Assembly: GCF_902806485.1 (NCBI RefSeq)
Contig: NZ_CADCWT010000015.1
Location: 1 to 43,663, forward strand
Direction: 5' to 3'
DNA from: Candidatus Frankia alpina
Lineage (GTDB): Bacteria > Actinomycetota > Actinomycetes > Frankiales > Frankiaceae
Length of the DNA: 43,663 nt
Part shown: positions 33,818 to 41,617 of the stretch, piece after piece
How positions within the stretch are numbered: the stretch's first letter is position 1
Layout of the letters: every line of letters begins with the position of its first letter
The notes under the pieces: generated by a model
The model's database searches: none
Told to the model about the DNA's origin: nothing
The model's input: the letters and a program-made list of their open reading frames with translations, nothing else
Position numbers and translations under genes: made by a program

Positions 33818-34939
33818 TCAGATCGGGGCCGCCGTGGGCGCGGTCGAGGGCGTCGCGAGGGTCACGGCGAAGTCGCTCTCGGGGTCGGTCCACTGCTGGG
33901 CCACCGCCCAGCCGGCGTCCGCCAGCTCCGCGGTGATCCCGCCCCGGGTGAACTTCGCGCTGATCTCGGTCAGCAGGTCATCCCCGCGCTGGAAATCGAC
34001 GGCCAGCGCCAGGGAATCGATGGTCACCCGCTGGTCGCGGACCGCGCGCAGCCGCATCTCGATCCAGGAGTCCGCCGCGTTCCACTGGGCGACGTGCGCG
34101 AAGCCGCGGATGTTGAAGTCCGCGCCCAGCTCCCGGTTGATCACGGTCAGTATGTTGCGGTTGAACGCGGCGGTCACCCCGGCCCCGTCGTCGTAGGCGG
34201 CGACCAGCCGGTCCGGGTCCTTGACCAGATCCGTGCCGAGCAGCAGGGCGTCGGTGGAACCGCACTGCTCGCGCAGCGCGCGCAGGAACTCGCCGCGCTT
34301 CGCGGGTCGCATGTTGCCGATCGTGCCGCCGAGAAAGGCGATCAGACGCCGACCACCGCTGGGCAGGTGCGACAGGTGCTGCTCGAAGTCGCCGACGACA
34401 GCATGCACGGCCAGGTTCGGATAGGCGGCGATGAGGCTGCGACCAGCCTGCGCCAGAGTGGACTCGTCGACGTCGAACGCGACGAACGTGCGCAGTCCGC
34501 CGGCGGCGCGCAGGGCGTCGAGCAGCAACCGGGTCTTCTCGGACGTGCCCGAGCCCAGTTCGACGAGGGTGTCGGCCGGGCAAGCGGCCGCGATATCGCT
34601 CGCGTGGTCGTCGAGGATTGCCCGTTCACGTCGGGTGGAGTAGTACTCCGGCAGTCTGGTGATCTCGTCGAACAGCATGCCGCCGGTGGCGTCGTAGAAC
34701 CACTTCGGCGGTAGTTCCCGGGGGTTCGCGGCGAGCCCGCTGAGCACGTCGCGGGCCAGATTGACGGCGCGATCCGACGCGTGCACGTGCCGGTCCAGGG
34801 TCAGTCCCACAAACGTCGTCGCCTCAGCGACCGTGCCGGTCCCGTCGGTGCTGACCGTGCCGTCGGTGCTATCCGCGTCGTCCGTGTCGGCGGTGTCTGG
34901 GGCACCCGCGGGGGTGGTGACCGGAGTCCTCGGTGTCAT
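33818..34939 (-). CDS. egtD: Histidine N-alpha-methyltransferase (ergothioneine)
   Basis: A 373-residue enzyme that trimethylates histidine to hercynine with three S-adenosylmethionine, the entry step to ergothioneine. LPPKWFYDATGGMLFDEITRLPEYYSTRRERAIL, the SAM loop LVELGSGTSEKTRLLLDAL and IAFLGGTIGNM are clear. A low-complexity Asp/Thr/Ala segment precedes the core. ATG 34939 has GGAGGG 7 nt ahead; the open frame to 34972 has none. It is the last gene of egtA-egtB-egtC-egtD, 43 nt after egtC. No egtE lies after it: the next gene is the convergent ilvD. Confidence 0.94.
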   Translation of the reverse strand: MTPRTPVTTPAGAPDTADTDDADSTDGTVSTDGTGTVAEATTFVGLTLDRHVHASDRAVNLARDVLSGLAANPRELPPKWFYDATGGMLFDEITRLPEYYSTRRERAILDDHASDIAAACPADTLVELGSGTSEKTRLLLDALRAAGGLRTFVAFDVDESTLAQAGRSLIAAYPNLAVHAVVGDFEQHLSHLPSGGRRLIAFLGGTIGNMRPAKRGEFLRALREQCGSTDALLLGTDLVKDPDRLVAAYDDGAGVTAAFNRNILTVINRELGADFNIRGFAHVAQWNAADSWIEMRLRAVRDQRVTIDSLALAVDFQRGDDLLTEISAKFTRGGITAELADAGWAVAQQWTDPESDFAVTLATPSTAPTAAPI

Positions 34940-34982
34940 CGTGGCGCCCTCCATCGATGTGGTGCAACCCACAGTAATCGAT

Positions 34983-35810
34983 CTAGGAGATCAAACTACG
35001 AAGAGTGACTTTGTGTGTGTCGACCACTAGGAGATGATGGTCCGGAACGTCGATCCAGTCGGATTCATCATCGTCCGGCTCACTCGCGACGAGTACGCCG
35101 TCCGGTTCCACTCGGTAGGACAAGCTGTCGCGCCAGGTGGTCGCCACGAGCTGGGTACCGTCTGTCACCAGCAGGTTCAGCCGGGCCGCGTCGTCGCCGA
35201 TCGCCGCCGGTTCCAGCGGTTCTGGTGGCGGCTCGGACGCCCAGTCACCGGCCCACGGCACGATGCCACCCGCCCGCCGGTCCGCCATCCTCGCGCCACT
35301 CAGCGACAGTACGACCTCGGCAACGGCGTCGGCCAGGGGCAGCTGGGCGGCCCGCTCCCAGACCAGCACGGCCAGCAGAGCCGAGTCGCAGGCGGAGTCG
35401 GGCGGGGGAGCGTCGAGCCGCTCGCCCAGCAGCGCCCGCACGGCCGCGGGGTCGACGCGCCCGTTGTGGCTGAGCAGCCGGTTTCCGTCGGTGAACGGAG
35501 CCGTCGAGGATTCCTCCACCGGCATGCCCATGCTGGCGCTGCGCACCGCGGCCAGCACGCAGCCGGACGCGAGTGCGCCGGCCATCGACGCGTAGGAGGC
35601 GTCCGTCCACATCGGCACCGCGCGACGCAACCGGGCGGGCTGTGGGCGCAGCGCCGGGGCGTACCAGCCGACCCCGAAGCCGTCGGCGTTGATCGTGCCG
35701 TGCCGCATCCGGCGCGGCGCCCAGGACTGGCGCAGCAGGCTGTACGGTGCGTCCATGGTCAGCCGGGCCAGGGTGCGCGGCGCGCCGAGCCAGGCGAGAT
35801 GGCGGCACAT
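34983..35810 (-). CDS. egtC: Gamma-glutamyl hercynylcysteine sulfoxide amidohydrolase
   Basis: A 275-residue class II glutamine-amidotransferase-fold hydrolase. CRHLAWLGAPRTL puts the catalytic Cys at position 2, free after Met removal; DGFGVGWY and HNGRVDP are the Ntn-fold glutaminase signatures. It removes the gamma-glutamyl group from the EgtB product. The ATG at 35810 comes 4 nt after the egtB stop. GATCT-AGG-AGATC at its 3' end (34980-34992) is a small dyad over the stop codon. Confidence 0.92.
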   Translation of the reverse strand: MCRHLAWLGAPRTLARLTMDAPYSLLRQSWAPRRMRHGTINADGFGVGWYAPALRPQPARLRRAVPMWTDASYASMAGALASGCVLAAVRSASMGMPVEESSTAPFTDGNRLLSHNGRVDPAAVRALLGERLDAPPPDSACDSALLAVLVWERAAQLPLADAVAEVVLSLSGARMADRRAGGIVPWAGDWASEPPPEPLEPAAIGDDAARLNLLVTDGTQLVATTWRDSLSYRVEPDGVLVASEPDDDESDWIDVPDHHLLVVDTHKVTLRSLIS

Positions 35811-35814
35811 CGGC

Positions 35815-37152
35815 TCAGCCGCCGTCGCGGGTCAGCCGGAAGCCCGCGAAGATCTGACGGCGAATCGGGTAGTCCCAGTTGCGGAAGGTGGTGCGCGTGG
35901 CTGACCGATCCGTCGCCCAACTGCCGCCGCGCAGGACCCGGAACGCCGGATCCGCCCCCGGCCTCGGGAAGAAGACCTCGCTGTACTCGCGGTATGGATG
36001 GGACCGGAAACCCGGGTACGGAGTGAAACCACTCGCGGTCCATTCCCATACGTCCCCGATCATCTGCTCGGCCCCACAGGGACTCGCGCCCGCGGGATAG
36101 GCCCCCAGCGGGGCCGGGCCATCCGTGCGATGGCCCAGGTTGGCATGCTCCGGCATCGGATCGGTATCCCCCCACGGATAGCGCCGTGAACGTCCGGTGG
36201 CCGGGTCGTGAGCGGCGGCCTTCTCCCACTCCGCCTCGGTGGGCAGCCGGCGGCCGGCCCAGCGGGCGTGTGCCTCGGCCTCGTACCAGCAGACGTGCTG
36301 GACCGGCTCGTCGAGCGGCACCGGCTCGAGCCGGCCGAAGCGCCGACGCAGCCACTGCTCGCCGTCGCGCGACCAGAACGCCGGCGCGGTCAGGTTCTCC
36401 TGCCGGCGCCACTGCCAGCCCGCGGCCGACCACAGGCGCTCGTCGTCGTAGCCGCCGGCGTCGATGAAGGCGATGTGCGCCCGGTTGGACACCGGCAGGG
36501 TGTCGATCCAGAACGCGGGCAGGTCCACCCGGTGCGCGGGCCGCTCGTTGTCGTAGGCCCAGGGCTCGGTGCTCGTGCCCAGCGTGCACGGCCCGGCCGG
36601 CACCAGCACCTCGGCGCGCGGCACGGGCCGTCCGGGCGGCGGCGCCTGCCCCGGGGCGAGTAGCGGCGGTCCGGCGCGCAGCTGATGGGTGGCGAGCATC
36701 GTCTCGTCGTGCTGGTGCTCGTGCTGGATGACCATGCCGTAGACGAAGCCGCCGGCAAGCAGTTCCTCGGCGTCGGCGGACAGCGGCGCGAGCCGGTCGA
36801 GGGTGTCGAGAGTTCGGCCGCGGACCTCGCGCAGGTAGGCGCGGGCCTCGGCCGGGTCGAGCAGCGTGAGGCGGATTCGGCTGGCCCGGCTGTGCCGGAA
36901 GGCGTCGTAGATGTCGTCGAGGCCCGGCCGGGTCTCGACGGCGTCGCCGAGCGTGCGCACCAGCCAGAGATCCTCGTAGTTGCCGATGTGGGCGAGATCC
37001 CAGACCAGCGGCGACATCAGCGGCGAGTGCTGGCGGAGGAGCTCGTCGGCGTCGATGTCGGTGTAGGCCAACGAGCGCGTCCGCGCGCGGTCGAGCGCGC
37101 TGGCCACAGCCTGCGCGGTGACCGGGTCCTGGGTCAGGCGACCGAAACGCAC
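35815..37152 (-). CDS. egtB: Hercynine oxygenase (sulfoxide synthase)
   Basis: A 445-residue non-heme iron enzyme that joins hercynine and gamma-glutamylcysteine with O2. The N-terminal DinB-like domain holds SPLVWDLAHIGNYE and HEHQHDE (H-x3-H-x-E), which give the three iron ligands. The C-terminal formylglycine-enzyme-type domain has RRLPTEAEWEKAA, GDVWEWTASGF and FRVLRGGSWA. GTG 37152 has GAGGAGG 7 nt ahead and overlaps the egtA end by 19 nt, so translation is coupled. The same frame stays open far upstream (to 38994) as a shadow of egtA. Confidence 0.94.
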   Translation of the reverse strand: MRFGRLTQDPVTAQAVASALDRARTRSLAYTDIDADELLRQHSPLMSPLVWDLAHIGNYEDLWLVRTLGDAVETRPGLDDIYDAFRHSRASRIRLTLLDPAEARAYLREVRGRTLDTLDRLAPLSADAEELLAGGFVYGMVIQHEHQHDETMLATHQLRAGPPLLAPGQAPPPGRPVPRAEVLVPAGPCTLGTSTEPWAYDNERPAHRVDLPAFWIDTLPVSNRAHIAFIDAGGYDDERLWSAAGWQWRRQENLTAPAFWSRDGEQWLRRRFGRLEPVPLDEPVQHVCWYEAEAHARWAGRRLPTEAEWEKAAAHDPATGRSRRYPWGDTDPMPEHANLGHRTDGPAPLGAYPAGASPCGAEQMIGDVWEWTASGFTPYPGFRSHPYREYSEVFFPRPGADPAFRVLRGGSWATDRSATRTTFRNWDYPIRRQIFAGFRLTRDGG

Positions 37153-38678
37153 AGTTGTGCCTCCTCGCGCAGCAGGCCGGTCGGGCCGATCAGGGCGAAC
37201 CGCTCGGACAGTTCGTCGGCCGGGCACCGGCCTCGTTGCGGATAACGTTCGGCGAACATGTCGACCGCCTCGGCGAGGTCGACGCAGCCGGCGCGGCGCA
37301 GCGCGGCGGCGGCGAGCTCCAGGCAGCGCACCGCGGCCAGCCGCAGCGGCTCGTCGGCCATGCCCAGCATCGCCGCCGTCGGCCAGCGCCGCGCCACCGG
37401 TGCGCACGCCTCGGCCGCCCCCCGGGCGGCGATCGGATCGTCGAGCAGGGCGGCCGCCACCGCCACCGCCACCCGCCAGCCGTCCCCGGGCTGGGCGTCG
37501 AGGTAGCGCAGCTCCCACCAGCCCCGCGGGCGGACGGGCGGGAACACCGTCGTCGCGTGATACGACAGATCGTCGAGGGTCGGGGCCCGCTCGACCGGGC
37601 CCCGCCCGGCGACCCAGTCCCCGAACGTGTGCCCGCCGGTCACCGGGACGAAGTGGCGGTCCTCGCCGGGCCCGAGGTCCCTCACCGGGTCGGCGATCAT
37701 CATCAGCTTCGCGTCCAGCAGGTACCTCACCCAACGCTCGACGAGATCGCCGGGCCGCGCCGCCGTTGCGGGTCCCGCGTCGCCGGTTGCCGCCGGCGGC
37801 GCGGGCAGGTCCAGCACGGAGCGGGTGCGGCTCGCATCGATACCCGACCAGACCGCCTGGCGGGTCGAGCGCCAGCCGGTACGCCGGCCGGCGAGCGCCG
37901 GCGAGGCGGCGAACATCGCGGTCAGCACGGGCCCGATCTCGTGGGTCAGCCGGAACCGCTCGACCGCCTGCGCGGGCGTTGCGCCGAGGTCCAGATTGAC
38001 CTGGACGGACGCGGTGGAGCACATCATCACCCCGCCGGAGGTCCCCCCACCGGTCCGGAAGTGTTCCTCCATGGCGGCGTACCGGGACGCGGTGGTCTGG
38101 CGCACCCCGGCGCGCAGCGGATCCACCCCCATACCGACGACGGCGAGGCCGTCCTCGGCCAGCGCCGCCCGCACCAGGCGCAGGTCCGCGGCGGTGGACT
38201 GGACGGCGACCGCCAGCCTGGCCGGCGGGCCCGACAGCTCCAGCTGGCCACCGGGCTCGAAGGTGAGCCGGCTTCCCCCTGGCAGGACCGGCACGGCGGC
38301 GCCGGTGCCCAGGCCGACGATCTGGTCGAGCGCCCGGCGGGTCCGTGCGGGCGAGACCGCTCGGTGCACCGCCCGGCTGTCCACGACGAACCACTCCGTC
38401 TCGATCCCCACCGACGTCCCGATCCCCACCGACCTCCCGATCCCCACCGGCATCTCGGACGTATCCGCGGGGTTCTCGGCCGGGGTGACGCAGGCGGTGG
38501 CGAAGGCCCGCACCGCGTCGAGGCCGATCGGCTGGTCCGGGTGAGCCGACTCCGGGGGACTTGGAGCGGAGGGTTGTCCGATGGGCGACTGTCGGCCTGG
38601 CGACGGCGTGGCCGACAAGCGGTGGGGCGATGGCGGCGCATCGTCCCCGGATCCCCGGAGTGTCACGTGACGTGGCAT
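37134..38678 (-). CDS. egtA: Glutamate-cysteine ligase of the ergothioneine pathway
   Basis: A 514-residue ATP-dependent ligase of the GCS2 type that makes gamma-glutamylcysteine, the sulfur donor for EgtB. GIETEWFVVD is the conserved opening motif, with LTFEPGGQLELSG, MMCSTASVQVNLD and PRGWWELRYLDAQPG further on. AAGGAG stands 8 nt before ATG 38678. About 70 residues of Ser/Pro-rich sequence precede the core. Immediately before the first motif the 18-bp unit GATCCCCACCGAC(G/C)TCCC is tandemly repeated (38403-38450), so VGIG appears in three successive copies. It is the first gene of the egt operon. Confidence 0.92.
   Translation of the reverse strand: MPRHVTLRGSGDDAPPSPHRLSATPSPGRQSPIGQPSAPSPPESAHPDQPIGLDAVRAFATACVTPAENPADTSEMPVGIGRSVGIGTSVGIETEWFVVDSRAVHRAVSPARTRRALDQIVGLGTGAAVPVLPGGSRLTFEPGGQLELSGPPARLAVAVQSTAADLRLVRAALAEDGLAVVGMGVDPLRAGVRQTTASRYAAMEEHFRTGGGTSGGVMMCSTASVQVNLDLGATPAQAVERFRLTHEIGPVLTAMFAASPALAGRRTGWRSTRQAVWSGIDASRTRSVLDLPAPPAATGDAGPATAARPGDLVERWVRYLLDAKLMMIADPVRDLGPGEDRHFVPVTGGHTFGDWVAGRGPVERAPTLDDLSYHATTVFPPVRPRGWWELRYLDAQPGDGWRVAVAVAAALLDDPIAARGAAEACAPVARRWPTAAMLGMADEPLRLAAVRCLELAAAALRRAGCVDLAEAVDMFAERYPQRGRCPADELSERFALIGPTGLLREEAQLCVSVA
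38403..38450. repeat. 18-bp tandem repeat in egtA
   Basis: GATCCCCACCGACGTCCC (38403-38420) and GATCCCCACCGACCTCCC (38421-38438) are followed by a partial copy, GATCCCCACCGG. They encode VGIGRS-VGIGTS-VGIE on the minus strand, copies of the conserved strand that leads into the GCS active site. Confidence 0.8.
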
Positions 38679-39023
38679 CCTGCGGCTCCTTCTCGGTGCT
38701 GCCACCGGTGGGCGCGGCGCCCGGTCGGGGCGTTCCCCGGGGTTCTCCCCTGGACGGCCCGCTCCCTACCCGACCGCTGCCTGTGGTGTCGTCTCGGCCA
38801 GTTCGCCGATGAGTGGTATAGATGTGGGTCCAACGTGGCTCTCTCTCGCATATTCCACGTCCTTGACCCTGTCGCTGTTGTGTATTCGATGGAATGGTGA
38901 CCGGGATGGACCAGAAAGCCGGTAGCGCGCCGTGACGGACTGGCGCCCGATCCGTTCCTGGACCCGGAGACAGCGCCGAGCGCGACGGCGTCATGACGGC
39001 GCCGGGAGGTGGTGACCGCGGCC
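38679..39023. promoter_or_regulatory. Divergent region between egtA and the NERD-domain gene
   Basis: These 345 nt must hold promoters for both directions. The central part (38810-38905) is the AT-richest of the right arm. On the plus strand TTGACC (38863) followed by TATTCG or TCGATG could be -35/-10 toward the NERD gene. On the minus strand TTGGAC and TATACC occur but are poorly spaced. A 13-codon frame near 38895 is too short to call. No other gene is seen. Confidence 0.4.
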
Positions 39024-39848
39024 GTGTCCGATCGACAATCGGCAGGACGTTCGGCCATGGCCGAGTACCTGCGGCGCAAACAATTGTATTCCGCCGAACG
39101 TGGAGATTACCAAAATCGGGCGTTGGCCGTCGGCGGTGCCCTTGCGGTGGGCACGGCCCTGGCCATCGCCATGCTGTGCGCCTTCGCCGGGCTGCCCGGC
39201 GTCGTGACTGCCCAGCTCGCGGTGCTCGCGGCGTTCGCGGTCGGCGTCGTCGGGGCGGTGCGCTTTCTGCGCACCCCGCCGGAGATCGAGGCGTGGCGCG
39301 AGGACGCGGAGGCCGAGCGCAGCACCGCCCGCGCGCTCGACCGGCTGGTCCGGGCCGGTTACACCGTCCTGCACGACCGGTCCCTGGCGGACTCGGCCGG
39401 CAACATCGACCACCTCGTCATCGGGCCGTCCGGGGCCTGGGTCATCGAGACCGACGCTCATCAGGGGCCCATTCGGCAGAACGCGGCCGGCGTCTGGGCC
39501 GGCAAGGTGCCGCTGCGGGCGATGCTCGGCCTGGTGGCGTGGATGGGCGAGGAGGCCACCGCCCAGCTGCTCGGCGAGCTGCCGGACGGCTGGCAGCTGG
39601 AGGTTCAACCGGTCGTGGCGTTCGCGCGTGCCGAGGTTCCGGCCGGGCTCGCCCTCGTCGAGGGAGTGCTGCTGCTGCCCGCCGCCGGCGTGGCCGAATA
39701 CGTGCTGTCCGCCGGGGTGGTGCTGCGGCCCATCGACGTCGCGATGTTGGTCGACGTGGCCGAGCGGGCCTTCCCCGCCTACGAGGTGTCCGGGCCGCCG
39801 CCGTCCTGGCCCGCCCGCTCCCGGCTGCGCGGCCTGCTGCGTCGCTGA
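39024..39848 (+). CDS. NERD-domain membrane protein
   Basis: A protein of about 274 residues. Two membrane helices (AVGGALAVGTALAIAMLCAFAG and AQLAVLAAFAVGVVGAVRFL) are followed by a nuclease-related (NERD) domain: TARALDRLVRAGYTVLHDRSLADSAGNIDHLVIGPSGAWVIETDAHQG. The GNIDHLVIG...VIET motif places the Asp and Glu of the restriction-endonuclease fold. Such proteins are widespread in actinobacteria; DNA cleavage is seldom shown. The start is uncertain: GGGAGGT (39004-39010) lies 13 nt before GTG 39024, GTG 39009 and 39012 overlap it, and ATG 39057 is downstream. Confidence 0.78.
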   Translation: MSDRQSAGRSAMAEYLRRKQLYSAERGDYQNRALAVGGALAVGTALAIAMLCAFAGLPGVVTAQLAVLAAFAVGVVGAVRFLRTPPEIEAWREDAEAERSTARALDRLVRAGYTVLHDRSLADSAGNIDHLVIGPSGAWVIETDAHQGPIRQNAAGVWAGKVPLRAMLGLVAWMGEEATAQLLGELPDGWQLEVQPVVAFARAEVPAGLALVEGVLLLPAAGVAEYVLSAGVVLRPIDVAMLVDVAERAFPAYEVSGPPPSWPARSRLRGLLRR

Positions 39849-39849
39849 C

Positions 39850-39891
39850 CCGGTCTGGCGGCGCTGTCCGGTCTGGCGGCGCCGTCCGGTC
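39850..39891. repeat. 18-bp tandem repeat after the NERD gene
   Basis: CCGGTCTGGCGGCGCTGT (39850-39867) and CCGGTCTGGCGGCGCCGT (39868-39885) differ at one base, and a partial third copy, CCGGTCTC, follows. It begins 1-2 nt after the NERD stop. The function is unknown. Confidence 0.7.
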
Positions 39892-40001
39892 TCGGGCTCG
39901 AGATCCATCGGCGGGTCCCGCCGCGGACAGGCCGGCCATGGTCGGGATACCGTGGAACGACTGAGCCACCCCCGGCCGAGGACGCCGACGAAGGAGTCGA
40001 C

Positions 40002-40148
40002 ATGGCGCGCAAGATGACCGTGCTGGCGCTGATGGCTGGCGCGGGGGCCGCTTTCTCTGCCGCTCGGCGGCGGTCCCGGGGCAAGGAGGAGATCGACCTC
40101 TGGCGGGAGGCGACGTCCACCACCGGGTCCCCGGCCGGCGGGCGCTGA
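40002..40148 (+). CDS. DLW-39 family small protein
   Basis: A 48-residue protein, [39 protein letters not shown] in its main part. It has a short hydrophobic N-terminal helix, a basic patch and the conserved IDLWxEAT motif of the actinobacterial DLW-39 small proteins. AAGGAG stands 5 nt before ATG 40002. Its function is unknown; homologues often sit near gyrase or origin genes. It is easily missed because of its size. Confidence 0.82.
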   Translation: MARKMTVLALMAGAGAAFSAARRRSRGKEEIDLWREATSTTGSPAGGR

Positions 40149-40237
40149 CAACCTGCGCGGCTGCGCGCTGAAGTGTTGCGCCCGCAGCGGCGCGTCGGCG
40201 TGGAACTCGCCTGACGTCGGGTCCGCGGTCGGGCACC

Positions 40238-40675
40238 ATGGGAGCCATGCTGCCCCGTGAGATCCCGGTTCGCCCGGGTCTCGTGCTGCCATCGGCCGAC
40301 CTGCGCTGGCGGTATTCGCGTTCATCCGGGCCGGGCGGCCAGTCGGTGAACACCTCTGATTCGCGCGTGGAGCTCTCATTCGATGTCGCCGGTTCACCGG
40401 CGCTGTCGCCGCTGATGCGTCAGCGCGCGCTGGCACGTCTGGGCGACCGGCTCACCGACGGTGTGCTTACCATCGCCGCAAGAGAGCAGTGCTCGCAGCT
40501 GCGCAACCGGGAGGCCGCGCTCGACCGGCTGGTGGAAGTTCTTCGGGTCGCGACTGCCCCGCCACCGCGATCGCGGCGGCCGACGCGGCCCTCGCGCGGC
40601 GCTGTCGAGCGGCGCCTGCAGGCGAAGAAGCAGCGGTCCGCGACGAAACGGCACCGCCGGCCCCCCGAGGACTGA
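40238..40675 (+). CDS. arfB: ArfB-like peptidyl-tRNA hydrolase (ribosome rescue)
   Basis: A 145-residue protein. RYSRSSGPGGQSVNTSDSRVELSFD holds the GGQ tripeptide of class I release factors, and the protein has only this domain plus a basic tail (VERRLQAKKQRSATKRHRR). The tail fits the empty mRNA channel of stalled ribosomes in ArfB/YaeJ/ICT1. It hydrolyses peptidyl-tRNA without a stop codon. The start is ATG 40238 or ATG 40247 (MLPREIP); neither has a strong ribosome site. Confidence 0.9.
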   Translation: MGAMLPREIPVRPGLVLPSADLRWRYSRSSGPGGQSVNTSDSRVELSFDVAGSPALSPLMRQRALARLGDRLTDGVLTIAAREQCSQLRNREAALDRLVEVLRVATAPPPRSRRPTRPSRGAVERRLQAKKQRSATKRHRRPPED

Positions 40676-40688
40676 GCCCGTCGCGGGC
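40676..40688. terminator. Small hairpin after arfB
   Basis: GCCCG-TCG-CGGGC immediately follows the arfB stop, a 5-bp stem with a 3-nt loop. The neighbouring gene at 40729 converges on it from the other strand. Confidence 0.45.
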
Positions 40689-40728
40689 TGCCAGGCCGGG
40701 CACACGGTCAGCGACCCGGTACGTCCCA

Positions 40729-41076
40729 CTAGAGTTCGACGATGCCGACGTCGGCGACGAGCATGCCGAGCAGGCCCGCGGGCGCGGCAAGGTGCAGCTT
40801 GATGCGGGTCGCGGGGGCCAGATCCTCGACCACGCGCAGCGGGACGTGCACGGAGCCGCGGGCGCCGATCGGGAAGAAGCGCATCGGCGCCCCGTCGCGC
40901 TGCAGGATCAGGCAGATCAACTCGTCGGTCGAGTTGCCGCCGCGAAAGTACAGCGGCTGGGCGGTGACGCCGGCCGGGACCACGTAGCTGAACGCCGGGC
41001 TGAGCGGGAACGGCGCGTCCAGGCCCTTGCCCTCGAACGGGACGATTCCCTGCAGGAAGCGAGGCGTGGTGAACAT
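40729..41076 (-). CDS. Small conserved protein of unknown function
   Basis: A 115-residue protein, FTTPRFLQGIVPFEGKG at its N-terminus, then LYFRGGNSTDELICLILQRDGAPMRFFPIGARGSVHVPLRV and LHLAAPAGLLGMLVADVGIVEL. It looks like a single all-beta domain of alternating strands. I do not recognise the family. The start is ATG 41076, with GGAGG 5 nt ahead; the open frame to 41163 lacks a ribosome site. It converges on arfB. Confidence 0.62.
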   Translation of the reverse strand: MFTTPRFLQGIVPFEGKGLDAPFPLSPAFSYVVPAGVTAQPLYFRGGNSTDELICLILQRDGAPMRFFPIGARGSVHVPLRVVEDLAPATRIKLHLAAPAGLLGMLVADVGIVEL

Positions 41077-41617
41077 CCGCTCCTCCGCCCGTCGGGCATC
41101 CACGCGCAGGCTGTCGGCGCATCTGGTGTCCTGCGGATTTTTACTCGACCGAGTTTCTGTCATGTTAAGGCCGCTGCGGACAAGCAGGAGAGGGCACCCA
41201 GCCGGGGATCAGGCACGGCGGCGGCGGCGCAGCAGGAGTGCATTGCCGAGCGCGAGCAGCACAGGTCCCCGCCCGCCAGGGCGTCGATGTAGGACTGGTC
41301 GTATTCGCCGGGTCGTAGGCGATGCCGGTGAGACCGACGCGGCCGACAGCCGGCACCGCTCAGCTCGCATCCGCCCTCGGCCTCCGTCTGTCGCTCAACC
41401 CCGACACCGCAACGACCTGACGGCGTTGTCCAGTCGGGTTCGACCCTCCCAGCAGCGGTGCGCGGCAGCAAGGGATAGGTCGGTAAAAATCCTGTGTCAC
41501 TACTGATTCAATTGTGATCTTGGTGTGTGGCAGGCCTTTCCTGCGGTGTACGGAACTTCGTCACCGGTATGGCGTTTCGCCTGGCGTACCGCCGCCCGCA
41601 GGGGGCACGGTGGGAGT
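41077..41617. other. Gap with a possible relic of a secreted protein
   Basis: No intact gene is seen in these 541 nt. On the minus strand, one frame around 41300-41356 reads VGRVGLTGIAYDPANTTSPTS. Another frame ends at TGA 41211-41209 with GPVLLALGNALLLRRRRRA, which resembles a C-terminal membrane anchor with basic tail. The two are out of frame with each other. The stretch 41470-41530 is AT-rich and contains the dyad TCAC...GTGA (TCACTACTGATTCAATTGTGA), a plausible promoter for the next gene. Confidence 0.35.

Noticed and set aside
35815..38994. Single 1059-codon frame covering egtB and beyond
   Set aside because: Only the part from GTG 37152 is EgtB; the rest is a shadow of egtA in another frame with Arg/Gly/Pro-rich noise.
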